Assembly: GCA_946699065.1 (NCBI GenBank)
Contig: CAMPDV010002093.1
Span: 18,868-82,867, forward strand
Length of the DNA stretch: 64,000 nt
DNA from: Loxodes magnus
Lineage: Eukaryota; Ciliophora; Karyorelictea; Loxodida; Loxodidae
Reading direction: 5' to 3'
In this document: piece by piece, positions 49,921 to 60,983 of the stretch
How the letters are laid out: each line of letters begins with the position of its first letter
How positions within the stretch are numbered: position 1 is the stretch's first letter
Translations under genes and position numbers: made by a program
The notes under the pieces: model-generated
The model's input: the letters and a program-made list of their open reading frames with translations, nothing else
Database searches by the model: none
What the model was told of the DNA's origin: nothing

Positions 49921-50520
49921 AAAAAACCCCAACAAATATCAAGCAAATATAATTAATATAACGCAAAATAAACTAAATCTAATCAAAATAGTTTAGGGTA
50001 GCTTTGAATTTGAAAACTGAATCGTTCACTTAAGGTGGATTAAAGAAACATAACAAATACTTGAACTAAAGAATTTATAAAAAACAATTTTGGAAAAAAT
50101 AAAACAATATATCAAAACAAAATTATCCTTTTTCATAAAACAATAAGAAAAAATCAAAGAACAGGTTCAAATGAGCATATCTGAGTATATAAAGAACTTG
50201 TTAAAATAAAAAATAAAAGGTAGAAAAAAGAAAAGAAAATAAATTTGATACTAAGGTGGAATATATCCTAAGAAAGGTTAAATAAATGCACAGATAAAAT
50301 TGAAAGAATAGGATAGATAGATAAACAAACAAAGAATCCAACAAATGGCAATCATTTACATTTGCTCTAGAACGATCTATTAGAAGAAATCGATCCATGT
50401 CTTTCTAATTAATAGATATTAGACATACCGGAAGAGTAAATAGAAATAGCTCAAGAGAATCAAGAGACCAAGTAAAGCTAGAAACATTTCTAGACTATTA
50501 CTAATAGTCTAAATTTGATT
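49921..50520 (+). pseudogene. Coiled-coil ORF fragment
   Basis: FENWIVHLRWIKETQQILEL and SISEYIKNLLKQKIKGRKKK lead to a basic patch. Then, one base out of frame, LLEEIDPCLSNQQILDIPEE and AQENQETKQS follow. Composition is coding-like and highly charged. It may be part of a retrotransposon ORF1 or of the adjacent relic. No family recognised. Confidence 0.35.
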
Positions 50521-50824
50521 TCTTTTATTAATTGTGATAAACATAACAAGGGTGGCCCCACGTTAATTTAATTAATTTATTATCTTATTTAATCTTTCAA
50601 AGCTATTAAGCAAACTATGTTATTTTTTTTAATTTAATTTAATTTAATTATCTTATTTAATCTAAAAGGCAAAATATTAAATTAATATAACTATTATATT
50701 TACTTATTAAATTATTATTATATAAACTTTATATTATTGTTTATTATAAATTTTCAATACACAGTTTATTAAAATCTAAAATTTATTTAGCATATCTATT
50801 TCTATATTTAATTATTAATAAAAA

Positions 50825-50896
50825 GCCTCCACGCGGGTTTGAACCACGGACCTTTCGCTTACTAAGCGAATGCTCTGCCAACTGAGCCATAGAGGC
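50825..50896 (-). tRNA. tRNA-Thr (anticodon AGT)
   Basis: Same gene as 7333-7404 on the opposite strand, differing in the T arm (GGTTCAAACCC here). The acceptor stem, anticodon loop TTAGTAA and downstream T run are intact. Confidence 0.97.
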
Positions 50897-50899
50897 TGC

Positions 50900-51950
50900 T
50901 TAATGTATATATTATAAATGTTATTTATACTTATTAAAGATATAAATTTTAATAATATAATTTTTATCTATCAAGCAGTTAATAGATGCCATTCTTAATG
51001 ATTTTTCAATAGCCATCTAGATAATATTTATGAGTATTAGATACTGTATCTTATTCCATATTATATTGCTTTTTTTCATTATTAATTTAATTTTTTATTG
51101 TTTAATTTTAATAATTATCTTGATCATTCTTTATTAACTGAAATATATAAGAAGATGCCAATAATTTTAAAAGTTAAGCAAGTTTGAATCATATTTTTCT
51201 TCATTATAAATTATTCAATAAAAGAATAGATTTTAATAGCTGCATTTATTAAGAAAGGAATAGTTTTTTGATCTGTAAAATTTAATTTTTAAAGACATGA
51301 GTTTTTAAAAGGAAAGGTAGTTATTATTCGCTTTAAACAAGTAAATCAAAAAATTAATTATTTAAATGCTAAAAAAGAAGAACTTTGTAATTTAAATCTC
51401 AATTCATAAAGTTTGCTATGTAAGAAAATAAAGAGAAATTTTAGATTAGTTATTGAAATTTATTATTTTTATGTATGCTTCATAAAAAATGTAGTGTGAT
51501 TTCAAGCCTTTAAAAATATATATGATTTCATTAAAATATAACTAAAGATAAAATCAGCATTACTTAGTAATTTTTGAATTGTAATCAGAATCAAATTTTT
51601 TATTTTTTTTCGTAGATTTAGCTTTTATAGCATAAGAGTTAGCAATAATAATATAAATAAATGTAAATAAATAGATATTTTTAGCTAGAAATAGAAAATA
51701 TTATATAACTTTAACTTTGAAATGTAAACATTTTATAATTTTGTCAATTATCTAACTTAAATGCTTAAATTTTCATGTTTAGTCATAAGTTACTAAAAAT
51801 ACTAAAATAAATTGCTATTCTTTAGTCTTATTCAAAACTATATTCACTTCTTTTTTAGATTTTATAGCTCTATTTATAATTAATTATATAGTAATAAAAG
51901 TAAAGATATCATATTAAGAATTATTAGATCTATTTAAATTCAAATAAATC
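50900..51950. other. AT-rich intergenic stretch
   Basis: Between two tRNA genes. No coding or repeat signal seen. Confidence 0.5.
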
Positions 51951-51957
51951 AAATAAG

Positions 51958-52031
51958 AGGACAAGTAGCTCAGTAGTAGAGCATTGGACTGCAGATCCAG
52001 AGGTCGTGGGTTCGACTCCCACCTTGTCCTT
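51958..52031 (+). tRNA. tRNA-Cys (anticodon GCA)
   Basis: The acceptor AGGACAA pairs with TTGTCCT. The anticodon stem TTGGA/TCCAG encloses CTGCAGA with anticodon GCA. The T arm is GGGTTCGACTCCC, and a T run follows. It would read UGU/UGC. Confidence 0.95.
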
Positions 52032-52362
52032 TTTTAATTATTGAATTAAATTTATATTGATAAGTTGAAATAAAAATTTCAGTATTAGATGAATGAAAAA
52101 GCTTTTCAATCTGTTTTTAATATAAATTAAAAATATAATTTAAAAAATTAGTGTTTAAGCTATAATTAAAGTCTGCTAGAAAGCTAAATTAAATCTTAAA
52201 GAGATTGAAGGTTTCATTTATAAAATTTAAATTAAAGCTGATTGAGATGTTTAGACTTAGTAAGTTATTAATAAAAATAATTTTGGATAATTTATTAAGT
52301 TTAAACTGAAAGATTATTAAATAGTGTAAAGCTGATTTATTTAAAAAATTGTTTATAATAAA

Positions 52363-53149
52363 ATGTATGTGTATTTCATGAGACATGCATAATCGATAAA
52401 TAATTCACTTTAAGATTAAAACTATGAAGAATATAAATCTTCGCGATCTCCAGATTCTGGTATTTCTGAACTGGGTGTTAAATAAGTAAGATTTTATTCA
52501 GGCTAATTTGACAGGTTAGTGAATTTAAGAACATTTTGCTGAATACAAAATTTAGAAATTATATACGTCTGCGTTTTTAAGAAGTTTAGAAACTACCTAA
52601 GTTATAAATTCCTTTCTCAATTTAGAAGTCGAAATTTGGACAGATTTGCATGAAGTCTATGGAATATTTAAAGATGATAAAGCTTTTCCTGGATTAACAA
52701 GATCATAAATCTAGAAATAATTTCCAAGTTATAAGTTTAATGAAGAAGAAATAGATGAAAATGGATGATATAAAAAGGACAGAAAAGAAACAGTAGAGGA
52801 ATCAATAGAGAGAGCAATTTAAATATGAAACAATTTGTGAAAATTATAAAAATAAGGAAGCTATTAATCAATAGGAGTTGTTACACATAAATCTTTTTTA
52901 GATAAATTATTTGGAGCTTTATTTAATCGTCCAAATTGTACTAGTCCAAAATTTACTCTATCTAACTGTGGAATAAGCGAAGTTTTACTAAAGTTAGATC
53001 AAAATATAACTTTATCCTACATTGACGATACAAAGCATCTTTATTTAAATTAGTGCGAGTCCCAAAAATTAATTTCAACCTCTTTAGCAAAATAATAATT
53101 TATGTTGAAATTAAAAGAAAATGAAGAAACCATTCTGGAAAACACTTGA
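52363..53149 (+). CDS. Histidine phosphatase superfamily (phosphoglycerate-mutase-like) protein with a 16-nt intron
   Basis: 256 aa after removing the intron at 52486-52501 (GTAAGATTTTATTCAG). MYVYFMRHAQS carries the RHxxS phosphohistidine motif (Gln = TAA at 52390-52392). ELGVKQ joins ANLTGQWIQEHF across the splice, as expected for the family (ELGxxQA). LYTSAFLRSLETTQ is the YTSxxxRxxET motif with the second Arg. ETVEESIERAIQIW and IGVVTHKSFLD hold the later helix and the second-His region, and SNCGISEVLLKL follows. The end is TGA 53147-53149. The family includes phosphoglycerate mutases, fructose-2,6-bisphosphatases and SixA/GpmB-like phosphatases. Substrate cannot be told. It is the cleanest cellular gene in the window. 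Confidence 0.9.
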
Positions 53150-53689
53150 AATTATAACTTAAAATATTGTTCATTAATATTAAAAAGTTTATAATATAAA
53201 GCTTTAATAAATATTTATCAATTCTTTTTAATTTATTAGGAAATAATAATAATAATAACATTAATCCAACAATAAAAGAGGATTGAGATCCATTTAAATT
53301 AAACTTTAAACTAATAAATTGTTTATTCAATCATGCAAGTGGTTGAATAACAGGTTGTTAGTGAATAAATTCTATTTGAGAAAGTTAGATTCATCGTTTG
53401 ATAACATTAGCAATATTGCTACCAAGTCTCAACAATAATTTGATTTAATTTCAATCGCTTAAGGGATATAAATAATAATGATAATAAGGTATTATTTTCA
53501 AAAATTTTTCTGCAATTATCTTAAATAAAAAATTATGCAATTTTTTCATATTTTTGTAAAAAGATAAAGATCTAAATAATTATAAGAATAACAAAATGAT
53601 TTTATAAACTAAATAAATTTTTAAACTTGGTGATTAGTAAATTTTTAATAAGATTTAATCTTACAAAGTTATTATTTTGGCCAATTGTA

Positions 53690-53900
53690 CCTTTTGATCT
53701 ATCTCGCGAGGTAACTTATCTATTTAATTATTCCGAAAAGATAGTTTTCTGATATTTATGATTGGAGTCTAATCTCTCACAATATTGGCGTGAGATTGCA
53801 ATGTCGAAGGTAGCTTGACACTGCCTAAGTATTGGGCTAAGAAGATCAAACCTTAAGCAAAGCTTCTCGTGAGGATATTGTGGTTTGTACTTACTAATTT
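53690..53900 (+). ncRNA. Possible structured RNA (unknown class, strand uncertain)
   Basis: An island of normal base composition in AT-rich DNA. TTTGATCT near 53695 can pair with AGATCAAA near 53842. Local hairpins include CTCAC...GTGAG (~53775-53795), GCC...GGGC and AAGC...GCTT. No ORF with sense runs through it. I compared it from memory with U1-U6, SRP, RNase P, U3 and telomerase RNA and found no match. A repeat body is the alternative. Confidence 0.35.
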
Positions 53901-53904
53901 TTGG

Positions 53905-54900
53905 AAATCCAAAATTATGAGTTTTTAAGCAGATTTAAAATTTTCTTAATTAAAAATTCAATTTAGTAGGATAAATATTATAATAAAAATAATATAAATT
54001 AAAATAAATTAAAAGAGAAAACATTTTTTAGTAAATGAGAAAGTTTTTTTTATTTTTGATATAGCAAAAATTATATTTTTATATTATAAATTTTAATTTA
54101 ATATTTCTCGTAATAATGTTATTATCAAATATAAAATATAATTACTTCTTATAAATTAAATTTATTACTTAAAAAACATTTATTTATTTTAAATTTTATT
54201 TTAATTTTTTAAGTAATTGTCTCCTTTTAATTAAATATATTTATAAAATATTATTAGTAAAATTAATATTGCTATTATTTTTTAATTTTTACTTAAATAG
54301 ATTAAATTAAAATTACATATTGATTTAAATAATTTTATTTTTGATTATAGTTTTATCTATTTTTTTAATTTAATTCTTTATTTTTACTTTTTTATCTAAA
54401 ATAATTTAAATTTCGACAATATTTAAAAAATTGTTTTTGATATATTTATTTTTACTCTTAAATTTATTTCAATTTTTTTTAAAGTAAATTATTTTTAATT
54501 GGGATGCTTCTTTTTTGTATTTTATAAAATTATGTTTACTTTTATATTTCATTTTCTTCTAGTAATTTAAGATTAATTTGTATTTTTAGTGCTTTTCATA
54601 CTATTGAAATAACTATTTTATAATTAATAAATTTTACTCTTTTCGATTCCCTTTTTTTCGCACTTTTTAAAGATTTTTTTAGATTATAAAAATTAATTAT
54701 TATTTACACTAATTTATTTAAATTAATTTTATATCTCTTTTAACTCAATTTTTTTAATATACTTTTACTATTAAGATTAATTTTTTATGTCTTCTTATTC
54801 TTTATTTCATATCTATAATAAATTTTTTTAATCTTTATTATTACTTTATTTTAGGTACAATTTGTAAAAAATAGTTTAATTTTTAATATTTTAAATAGTT
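53905..54900. other. Extremely AT-rich stretch
   Basis: Long T- and A-rich sequence without gene, repeat or RNA signal. Confidence 0.5.
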
Positions 54901-54904
54901 ATAT

Positions 54905-54975
54905 ATTAAAAAATGCTTAGCTTCAAGAAGCGCTTTTATACCACCTTCTCAAAGTTAGGAGAGAAAATCTGAAAC
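54905..54975 (+). other. 5' end of LINE copy B
   Basis: AAAATGCTTAGCTTCAAGAAG and what follows aligns with the 5' end of copy A at 49399 (minus strand). It keeps the CTTCT/AGGAG stem and part of the outer stems. It marks the 5' boundary of the element. Confidence 0.5.
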
Positions 54976-55027
54976 ACTTTCTTCTGCCCCATCATTGCTT
55001 TAATTAGCCCAATCTTCTTTATTAAGA

Positions 55028-56120
55028 ATGGAAACCAGACTCATAACACAAGCATTCAGATTACACAGAACCAAATTCACTGATCGAATAAACATGATAT
55101 AATAATACTCTCAACGGGAAAAAGATATCAATATATCTATGATTGGACAGACTTTACTAAAAGAAGAGCATAAATAAGAAAGGAATGAAGTGATAAAAAA
55201 AGTTACAGCTTAAGCAATAATTTAACAAAAGAATGAACAACTTATTTCAGCCAACGTCCCTGAAAACTAAATAGAAGAGTCTATTAAAATGCCTATGACG
55301 ATCTATCAGATATGGTGGTCACATTTTATTTTAATTACTATCTGAAAAATACTGATTTAGTATAGAAAAAGATATAGACTAAGAAGTGATACAAGTGTTT
55401 AGGAGTCAAATATGGAGCGAGTACGGACAATCAGTGACCAAATTCATTGTCAAATAAAACGGAATAGTATATTTGATCTTCAACAATGAAGAAAGATACT
55501 AGCAGTTAGCTTAATTCAGGGAATTAACATTCAAATGCGTTAAAATTTCTGACTAAGCAAGAAGCTAATTAGAATACTTTGACATTCATAACTACCCAGT
55601 TTACTTCATAATAAACGAATATTCAAACACGAAGAAAGTAATGGAGAAATGAGACAATATGGAAAATATAGAGGAGAGATATGCATACATACCCCAACAC
55701 TACAATGCTAACAGGTAGCAGTGTAGTGTACTTAGATTTAAAGGATATAGACGAAGTAAAGATGATATCAGAAATATGGACCTGAACGTAAGCAAAATGA
55801 GAATACAGCACCCAGTAAATTTTATCTACTGGCTATATAAATTGAAAGAACACACAGACCAGCAACGAAGAAGGGTGGAAACAGCAAAAAGGAAAAAAAT
55901 ACATACAAGAGAATTAGAGATGGTTGAAGGAGAAGTTAAATTAACAATAAACCAACCAGAATTAAAAAAAAATCAAGCAAATAAGAGGATAATCGAAGAA
56001 GGAGAATAAATGATTATAGAGGAAGCAAGGGAAGAAGAGAAAGAAATAAAACGAGGAAAATAGAAAAATAATTAAAACAACTAAACAATTAAATAATAAT
56101 TAATCATTTATGCAAAATGA
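55028..56120 (+). pseudogene. LINE ORF1 (copy B): coiled coil plus RRM-like domains
   Basis: ATG 55028 opens METRLITQAFRLHRTKFTD, then the coiled-coil segment LLKEEHKQERNEVIKKVTAQ. After a one-base frame change near 55345, an RNA-binding region reads EVIQVFRSQIWSEYG, VTKFIVKQNGIVYLIFNNEE and YFDIHNYPVYFIINEY, then CSVLRFKGYRRSKDD and KMRIQHPVNFIYWLY. A basic Lys/Arg/Glu tail ends at TGA 56118-56120. It is homologous to 33485-34843. An endonuclease ORF follows 650 bp downstream on the same strand, which gives the ORF1-ORF2 order of a non-LTR retrotransposon. Confidence 0.65.
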
Positions 56121-56770
56121 ATAAATAAAAATTATTTTTAATCAAAATGGAATTGGACATATGTAAGGCAGAGGAATAGATAAATGTTCAAAGAACTAAA
56201 TAAAATAGAAAGCAATCAACTTAATAATAAGATATAATATAAAAAAAATTAGAGAAAAGGATAGGATAGGATAAGTGATGATAAAAACACTAAACCTTAA
56301 CAGAAGAAATAGGAAAAAAACAAAACAGCTAAATGTAGTATGTAAGGAAAAGCGTAAATTAAGAAAAATAACAAAAAAAATAGAGCAAGCTCAAGAAGAA
56401 AAAGAATAAAATGCAAGATAAAAGTGAGAAGCAAGAAGCAAACTGAAACAAACTTTAATTAAAATTTACTATGCTAAGAAACCAAAAAACAAAAATGAAC
56501 AATGAACAATGAACAATTACCCAACAAAAATTAATAGGAAAAGCGAAAGAAGAAGAATAGAATAGAATAGAATAGATAAGAAGAAGGAAAAGATAGATAA
56601 TAAGTGGAAAAGATAAAAAAGGGGAAAGAACTAATAATGAAAAGAATATGAAAACAGAGAATGACAAATAAGATAAAAGAAAGATGAAGTAGGAAGATGA
56701 ATAAAAAGAAGAAAGGGATGAAGAGGTAGTAGAGGAGATGGGTGAAAAAGAAGAATAAGAATAAGTCAAA
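56121..56770 (+). repeat. Purine-rich low-complexity spacer of LINE copy B
   Basis: A/G-rich sequence with short tandem stretches such as GAATA units near 56560 and AACAATG units near 56495. Serine/phenylalanine-rich open stretches on the minus strand here are artefacts of this composition. Confidence 0.5.
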
Positions 56771-56774
56771 AAAT

Positions 56775-57333
56775 AGGGACAGCAAATGTTAGGGAAGTTA
56801 GAAGTGCAAAAGAGGCACTAGCCAAATTCATGACTCAAAAAAGTATCCACATAATGGCAATATAAGAGATTTAGATTGAAGACTAAAAGATATGTATAAT
56901 ATAGCAGGATATAAAAACTTAATAAATATGGGGTCGAAAAAAGGGAAAGGAGTAGCATTCTATATTAGAAACGACATATGTAAGGAGATTAGAGAAATAT
57001 AGAATGAAGTCAACCAAATGACGCTTTTTGGAGAAGCGAGAGCGATGGCCAATAAATAATGAAAAAACTGACAGTAATAAATATATATGCGCCTGTGGCA
57101 AATGAAAACAAATAATATGAACCATTCTATAGCTTTATGAATGAATTTAAACTATAAGCATTAGAAAAAGGACTTAATGTAATGATCATAGGAGATTGAA
57201 ATGGGCACATAGAGAAATGATTACCAAAGAAAACAAACGCAGCTGGAAAGAGAATGCTACAGCTCATGGAACAGAATAATTTAATATGCCAATTACCTAT
57301 GAAAAAAAGTTGAGATTTAGATAATACACACAT
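56775..57333 (+). pseudogene. LINE ORF2 (copy B): apurinic-like endonuclease domain, truncated
   Basis: ANVREVRSAKEALAKFM and IHIMAIQEI carry the N-terminal Asn and catalytic Glu motifs of AP-type endonucleases. MYNIAGYKNLINMGSKKGKG and VAFYIRNDI follow, then LTVINIYAPVANENKQ, VMIIGDWNGHI (the GDxN motif, Trp = TGA) and GKRMLQLMEQNNLICQLPMK. Two one-base frame changes occur (near 56885 and 57060, the latter at an A run). The domain stops at 57333, where sequence of an opposite-strand LINE begins. The endonuclease would nick target DNA for target-primed reverse transcription. Confidence 0.75.
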
Positions 57334-58660
57334 TTAAAGATATGCTCGAAAGTTTCATACTCTCCACACGAACATTAGGGATTATCAATGGGGTAATGAC
57401 GATCTTAAAGATCCTTACGGAAATTATTTGTTTAGGTTCTAAGTCTATATATACTGATAATTTCTCGTCTATACTATTTGTTTAATTTCGTATAAGTAAT
57501 TTGTGGAAATTGTTAAAGATTACCAAATTATTCAGTATATACTTTAGCTGTTTTCATTCTCATAAATTTTTTAGTAGTTACTTTGTAGAAATATTGCTGT
57601 ATTTTTTCTCTTATATGTTTAGTAAAAGTTTTAAGATTGGTATTATTCTATTAATTCTGCAGATTGATATTATAAAGGTCTGATAATTGCTACACTTAAT
57701 CGTAGTATTGAAATCCTTTTTTCCATATATTAATGAAAAGAGTTCCTATTGATGATCTTGGAAAATCAGTACTTTCTTATTTAATTTTATGGTAGAATCC
57801 GAAGAATTCTATAGCCATAATGTGCTTAAAGGGTAATCAATTCAGGATTATATAACATGATTCATTAAATGTTGAAGTTGCTACTTAAAAAGCTTTTCTT
57901 GAAATTAATCTCATGCTTGATTCTATTCTGTTCAGAACTCCAGTTACTCCTTTTTGAATACTTCAATGGTACTAAGTCTCCTCCATATTCTGCTTTAGGT
58001 AATGTAAATGTCTACATAAAGTTTTAAAATGTCAAGGAGTTACATTCTTATATCTCATCAGTTAAAAAACAGCTTTATTCATTGCAGCTATATATTTGAA
58101 TGCAACTTCTTTGCAATGGGGATTTAAGTTCTTCTTCTGATGTAGAATAACTCCTAAATATGTTACTTGCTCTTTTTAATCAATTGGTTAATTTCCTAAT
58201 CATAAATTTTAAATTTATTACTTCTGGTTCTTCTTTAGAAATTAGATGCATTCAGATTTGGTAACATTGATCTTTAAATGTGTTCATGCAAAAACTTTAT
58301 TTGTTTCATTTATTAAATTCTACATCTACTTTGCAGATTTGGAAAGAAGAATAAGATCATCTGTCCATCCTCTACAAAAGAAGCTAATACTTGAATCCTG
58401 GGATTTAAATCCCAATTAGGTACTTTTACTTTCCAAATATCTAACTACTATGTCATAACACAACAATGCTAAAACTGGTCCATACATAACTCCATTGTTG
58501 TATTATAAAGTTCTAGTGCTCTTTCCATTAATGATAAATGAAAAATTTAGGTTTTTATAAAACGATTCTAAGGCCATTATTATCCCAAGTGGTAGTTTAA
58601 CTCTCTTAAGTAAGAATCTGGATTTAAAGTTCTTAGATGTTAAGACTAAAATTGAATAGA
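57310..58660 (-). pseudogene. LINE ORF2 (copy C): reverse transcriptase and C-terminal zinc finger, 5' truncated
   Basis: One unbroken frame of about 430 codons. It starts inside the palm (KLPLGIIMALESFYKNL), then NNGVMYGPVLALLCYDI (GVxxGPxLxP-like) and GWTDDLILLSKS, the catalytic box with the usual (Y/F)ADD changed to WTDD. Thumb-like sequence TYLGVILHQKKNLNPHCKE comes next. It ends with the LINE CCHC finger CSCGEYETFEHIFKC (57335-57395). The fingers domain, endonuclease and ORF1 are missing. It abuts copy B tail to tail. The intact frame suggests a fairly recent insertion. Confidence 0.75.
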
Positions 58661-58860
58661 TTTAGAAATATAAAAGTATAAAAATAAGTTACGAGATGCT
58701 TAGCTTTAATTTTATCTACCTATAAATGAAGGATTTGATAAAGTAACAACCACTTTAAATGTTAATAACTTTAACATTCTAGTTTCTTACTTGAACTGAT
58801 AGCTTTTATAATCTTACAATAAATAATAAAAGTTATAAAGATCTATTAAATTAAATATAA

Positions 58861-59690
58861 ATGCCACCTAAGAAATAATAGACCTCTATTAACGAATACT
58901 TGAAAAAATAAGAATAACCTAATTTAATTGAAGAATAGCCTTAATAAGATAAAGATTAATAATCTAAGGAATCCTTTGCATAATCAGTTCAGCAAAGGAT
59001 ATCAAATATCAAATATGACTTGAAAAAGCAAAGATAAAAAATAGAAAATTTAGAAAACTTACTAGAAAAATTAATGGAATAATTAAACCTATAATTCCCA
59101 TCCATAGATGAATCATTAAATAAAATCTAATCGTAAATAGTAATTAAATTGGAATAAATTGATAAATAATTTAACGAAGTCCCTCAAATGTTCCAATTTC
59201 ATTTTTCTTAAATTGAATATCAAATAAAGCAACTTTAAGAAAAACAAGAATAATAACAAGTAATAATTTAAAAATTTTAAGATTAATAAGATTAATAATC
59301 AAATATCCTAATGGAAATCGAATCGTAATTCTAATAATAAGAAATAAATAAGATCAATTATTATCGCAAAAAGATTCGGTGCTATTTATGCTAGAAAAAT
59401 CATTGCTGGAAAAAACAAGAAATTGAAAAAATTAACAAGTAATAAATATTAGACTAACTTTTCAGAATATGACCAACAAGAACAGGATAAGTATACAGAA
59501 AGAAATTCTACAACTCAAGAAACAACGAGTTTTATAAAAATGGAAGAAGAAACTATAACGATAATTAGTGGACGAGGGAGAAACAAACATGGCGGACTAA
59601 TGTAGTCCTACGCAGTCCTTTAGTTCAGGAAAGAGCAGGAACAAAAACAAGTGAACCCTGGAGCTCTTTTCTAAGACTATAAACTTAATT
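58861..59690 (+). pseudogene. Gln-rich coiled-coil ORF with degenerate zinc knuckle
   Basis: ATG 58861 starts MPPKKQQTSINEYLKK, which contains a QxxIxxYL pattern like a PCNA-interacting box. A coiled coil of ~150 residues follows, with dense TAA/TAG Gln codons (LKKQRQKIENLENLLEKL onward). Then RCYLCQKNHCWKK appears, a CCHC knuckle one residue short of CX2CX4HX4C, and a basic Arg/Asn tail. The layout equals the ORF1s at 35427 and 48355. No clear stop is seen. It is divergent from the reverse transcriptase fragment upstream. Confidence 0.5.
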
Positions 59691-60983
59691 TTATCCTTTT
59701 ATCCTTTTTTTAAGACTATTTATTTAATACTTAGCTATTTATTACTTTGCTAGTGAAATTAAGTTTATTTCATCTTTAGTCAAAATGTTTATTATATCAA
59801 GTTACTTTTAAACTAATTGGCTTTTTATTTAATTTTATCTTAAAATAAGCTTAAAATACAGATGATAGAAATAATTTAAAAGAAAATAAATATTAAATAT
59901 AATTATAATTTATAATAGTTATATATCTCACTATAGATATAAAATAACTAGAATAAACATTATTTATTAAGGAATAAAATTAAATTAACTTAGCATTATA
60001 CTTAAGTTAATAATAACTTGCTTGTCTCAAGTTACATTAAATTTCTTAAAGTAAAAATAGAAAGGAAAATACTTTTATAATTTAAGTTTTAAGTAGCAAA
60101 ATGAGAAATACTTTTAACTAAATTAATTTAATAGACTCTTTTAAAAATGAACTATCTAATAACAATCTAAAAATACAAATATTAACTCTTAATAAAAATT
60201 ATTTTATTTAAGCTTATTCCTTATAACTAGAAGGAATAATTTCTTAAATAGAATATGAACATTTTAATTATTTTAATAAAAGAATGTGGGAAATTATTTA
60301 ACGTATAATTATCTAAAGCATAAGCATCATAATCTAGAATTATTTTCTTAAAATACATTTCTTTAGATCATCTCTTCTACGCTTTTTTATTACTTTCTTC
60401 TTATATTTTAAGTTTTATATGTTTTGTATTTATGGTTAAATTCTAAATATCCTTTTTATCGAATAATCCAACAATAAAAGCATGAATAGTTTATATAGAT
60501 ATTAATGTAAAAACTTTAAATAGAAGCTAGTACTCCTAGTATATTTCATTTTTAGTGCTTCAAGGATATTTGTCTTTTATTTATCTTCGTTTGTTCAATA
60601 TTCAAGGTAATAAATAATCCTAAATCTTTCACTTCAGAAGAAATATAAATGTTGATAGAGTTGCTAAATAAACTTTGATATTAGCTATAAACTTATATTA
60701 CATTAAATTATTTTACTATAGAAGTACTTATAATTATTTGTTTTAATCCTTTTTAGTTATTAACTAATTAAATGTTTATAAGCATTAATATTTAAAATAC
60801 TTGGTATAAGAATTTCTTTATATTAATTTATTATAGATTTAACTTATTTCTCTTGATTATTCTTAATAACTTTAGTTTAAATTTATTTATAAAGTAATTG
60901 CTTAATTGATTGTTTCCATTAATTTTAAATTTAAGTTTAAGTTTTAATTTAAATGCAACTATAATAAATTTCTTTAGTTAAAA

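Noticed and set aside
53840-53880. U2 snRNA-like GGCTAAG and AGATCAA
   Set aside because: The branch-point recognition sequence GTAGTA and the following U2 stems are absent.
56455-56785. Ser/Phe-rich minus-strand open stretches
   Set aside because: They mirror the purine-rich LINE spacer, have no motif, and overlap each other in two frames.
54905-58660. Twin-primed LINE inversion
   Set aside because: Twin priming places the inverted 5' part before the 3' part; here the 3' ends meet tail to tail.
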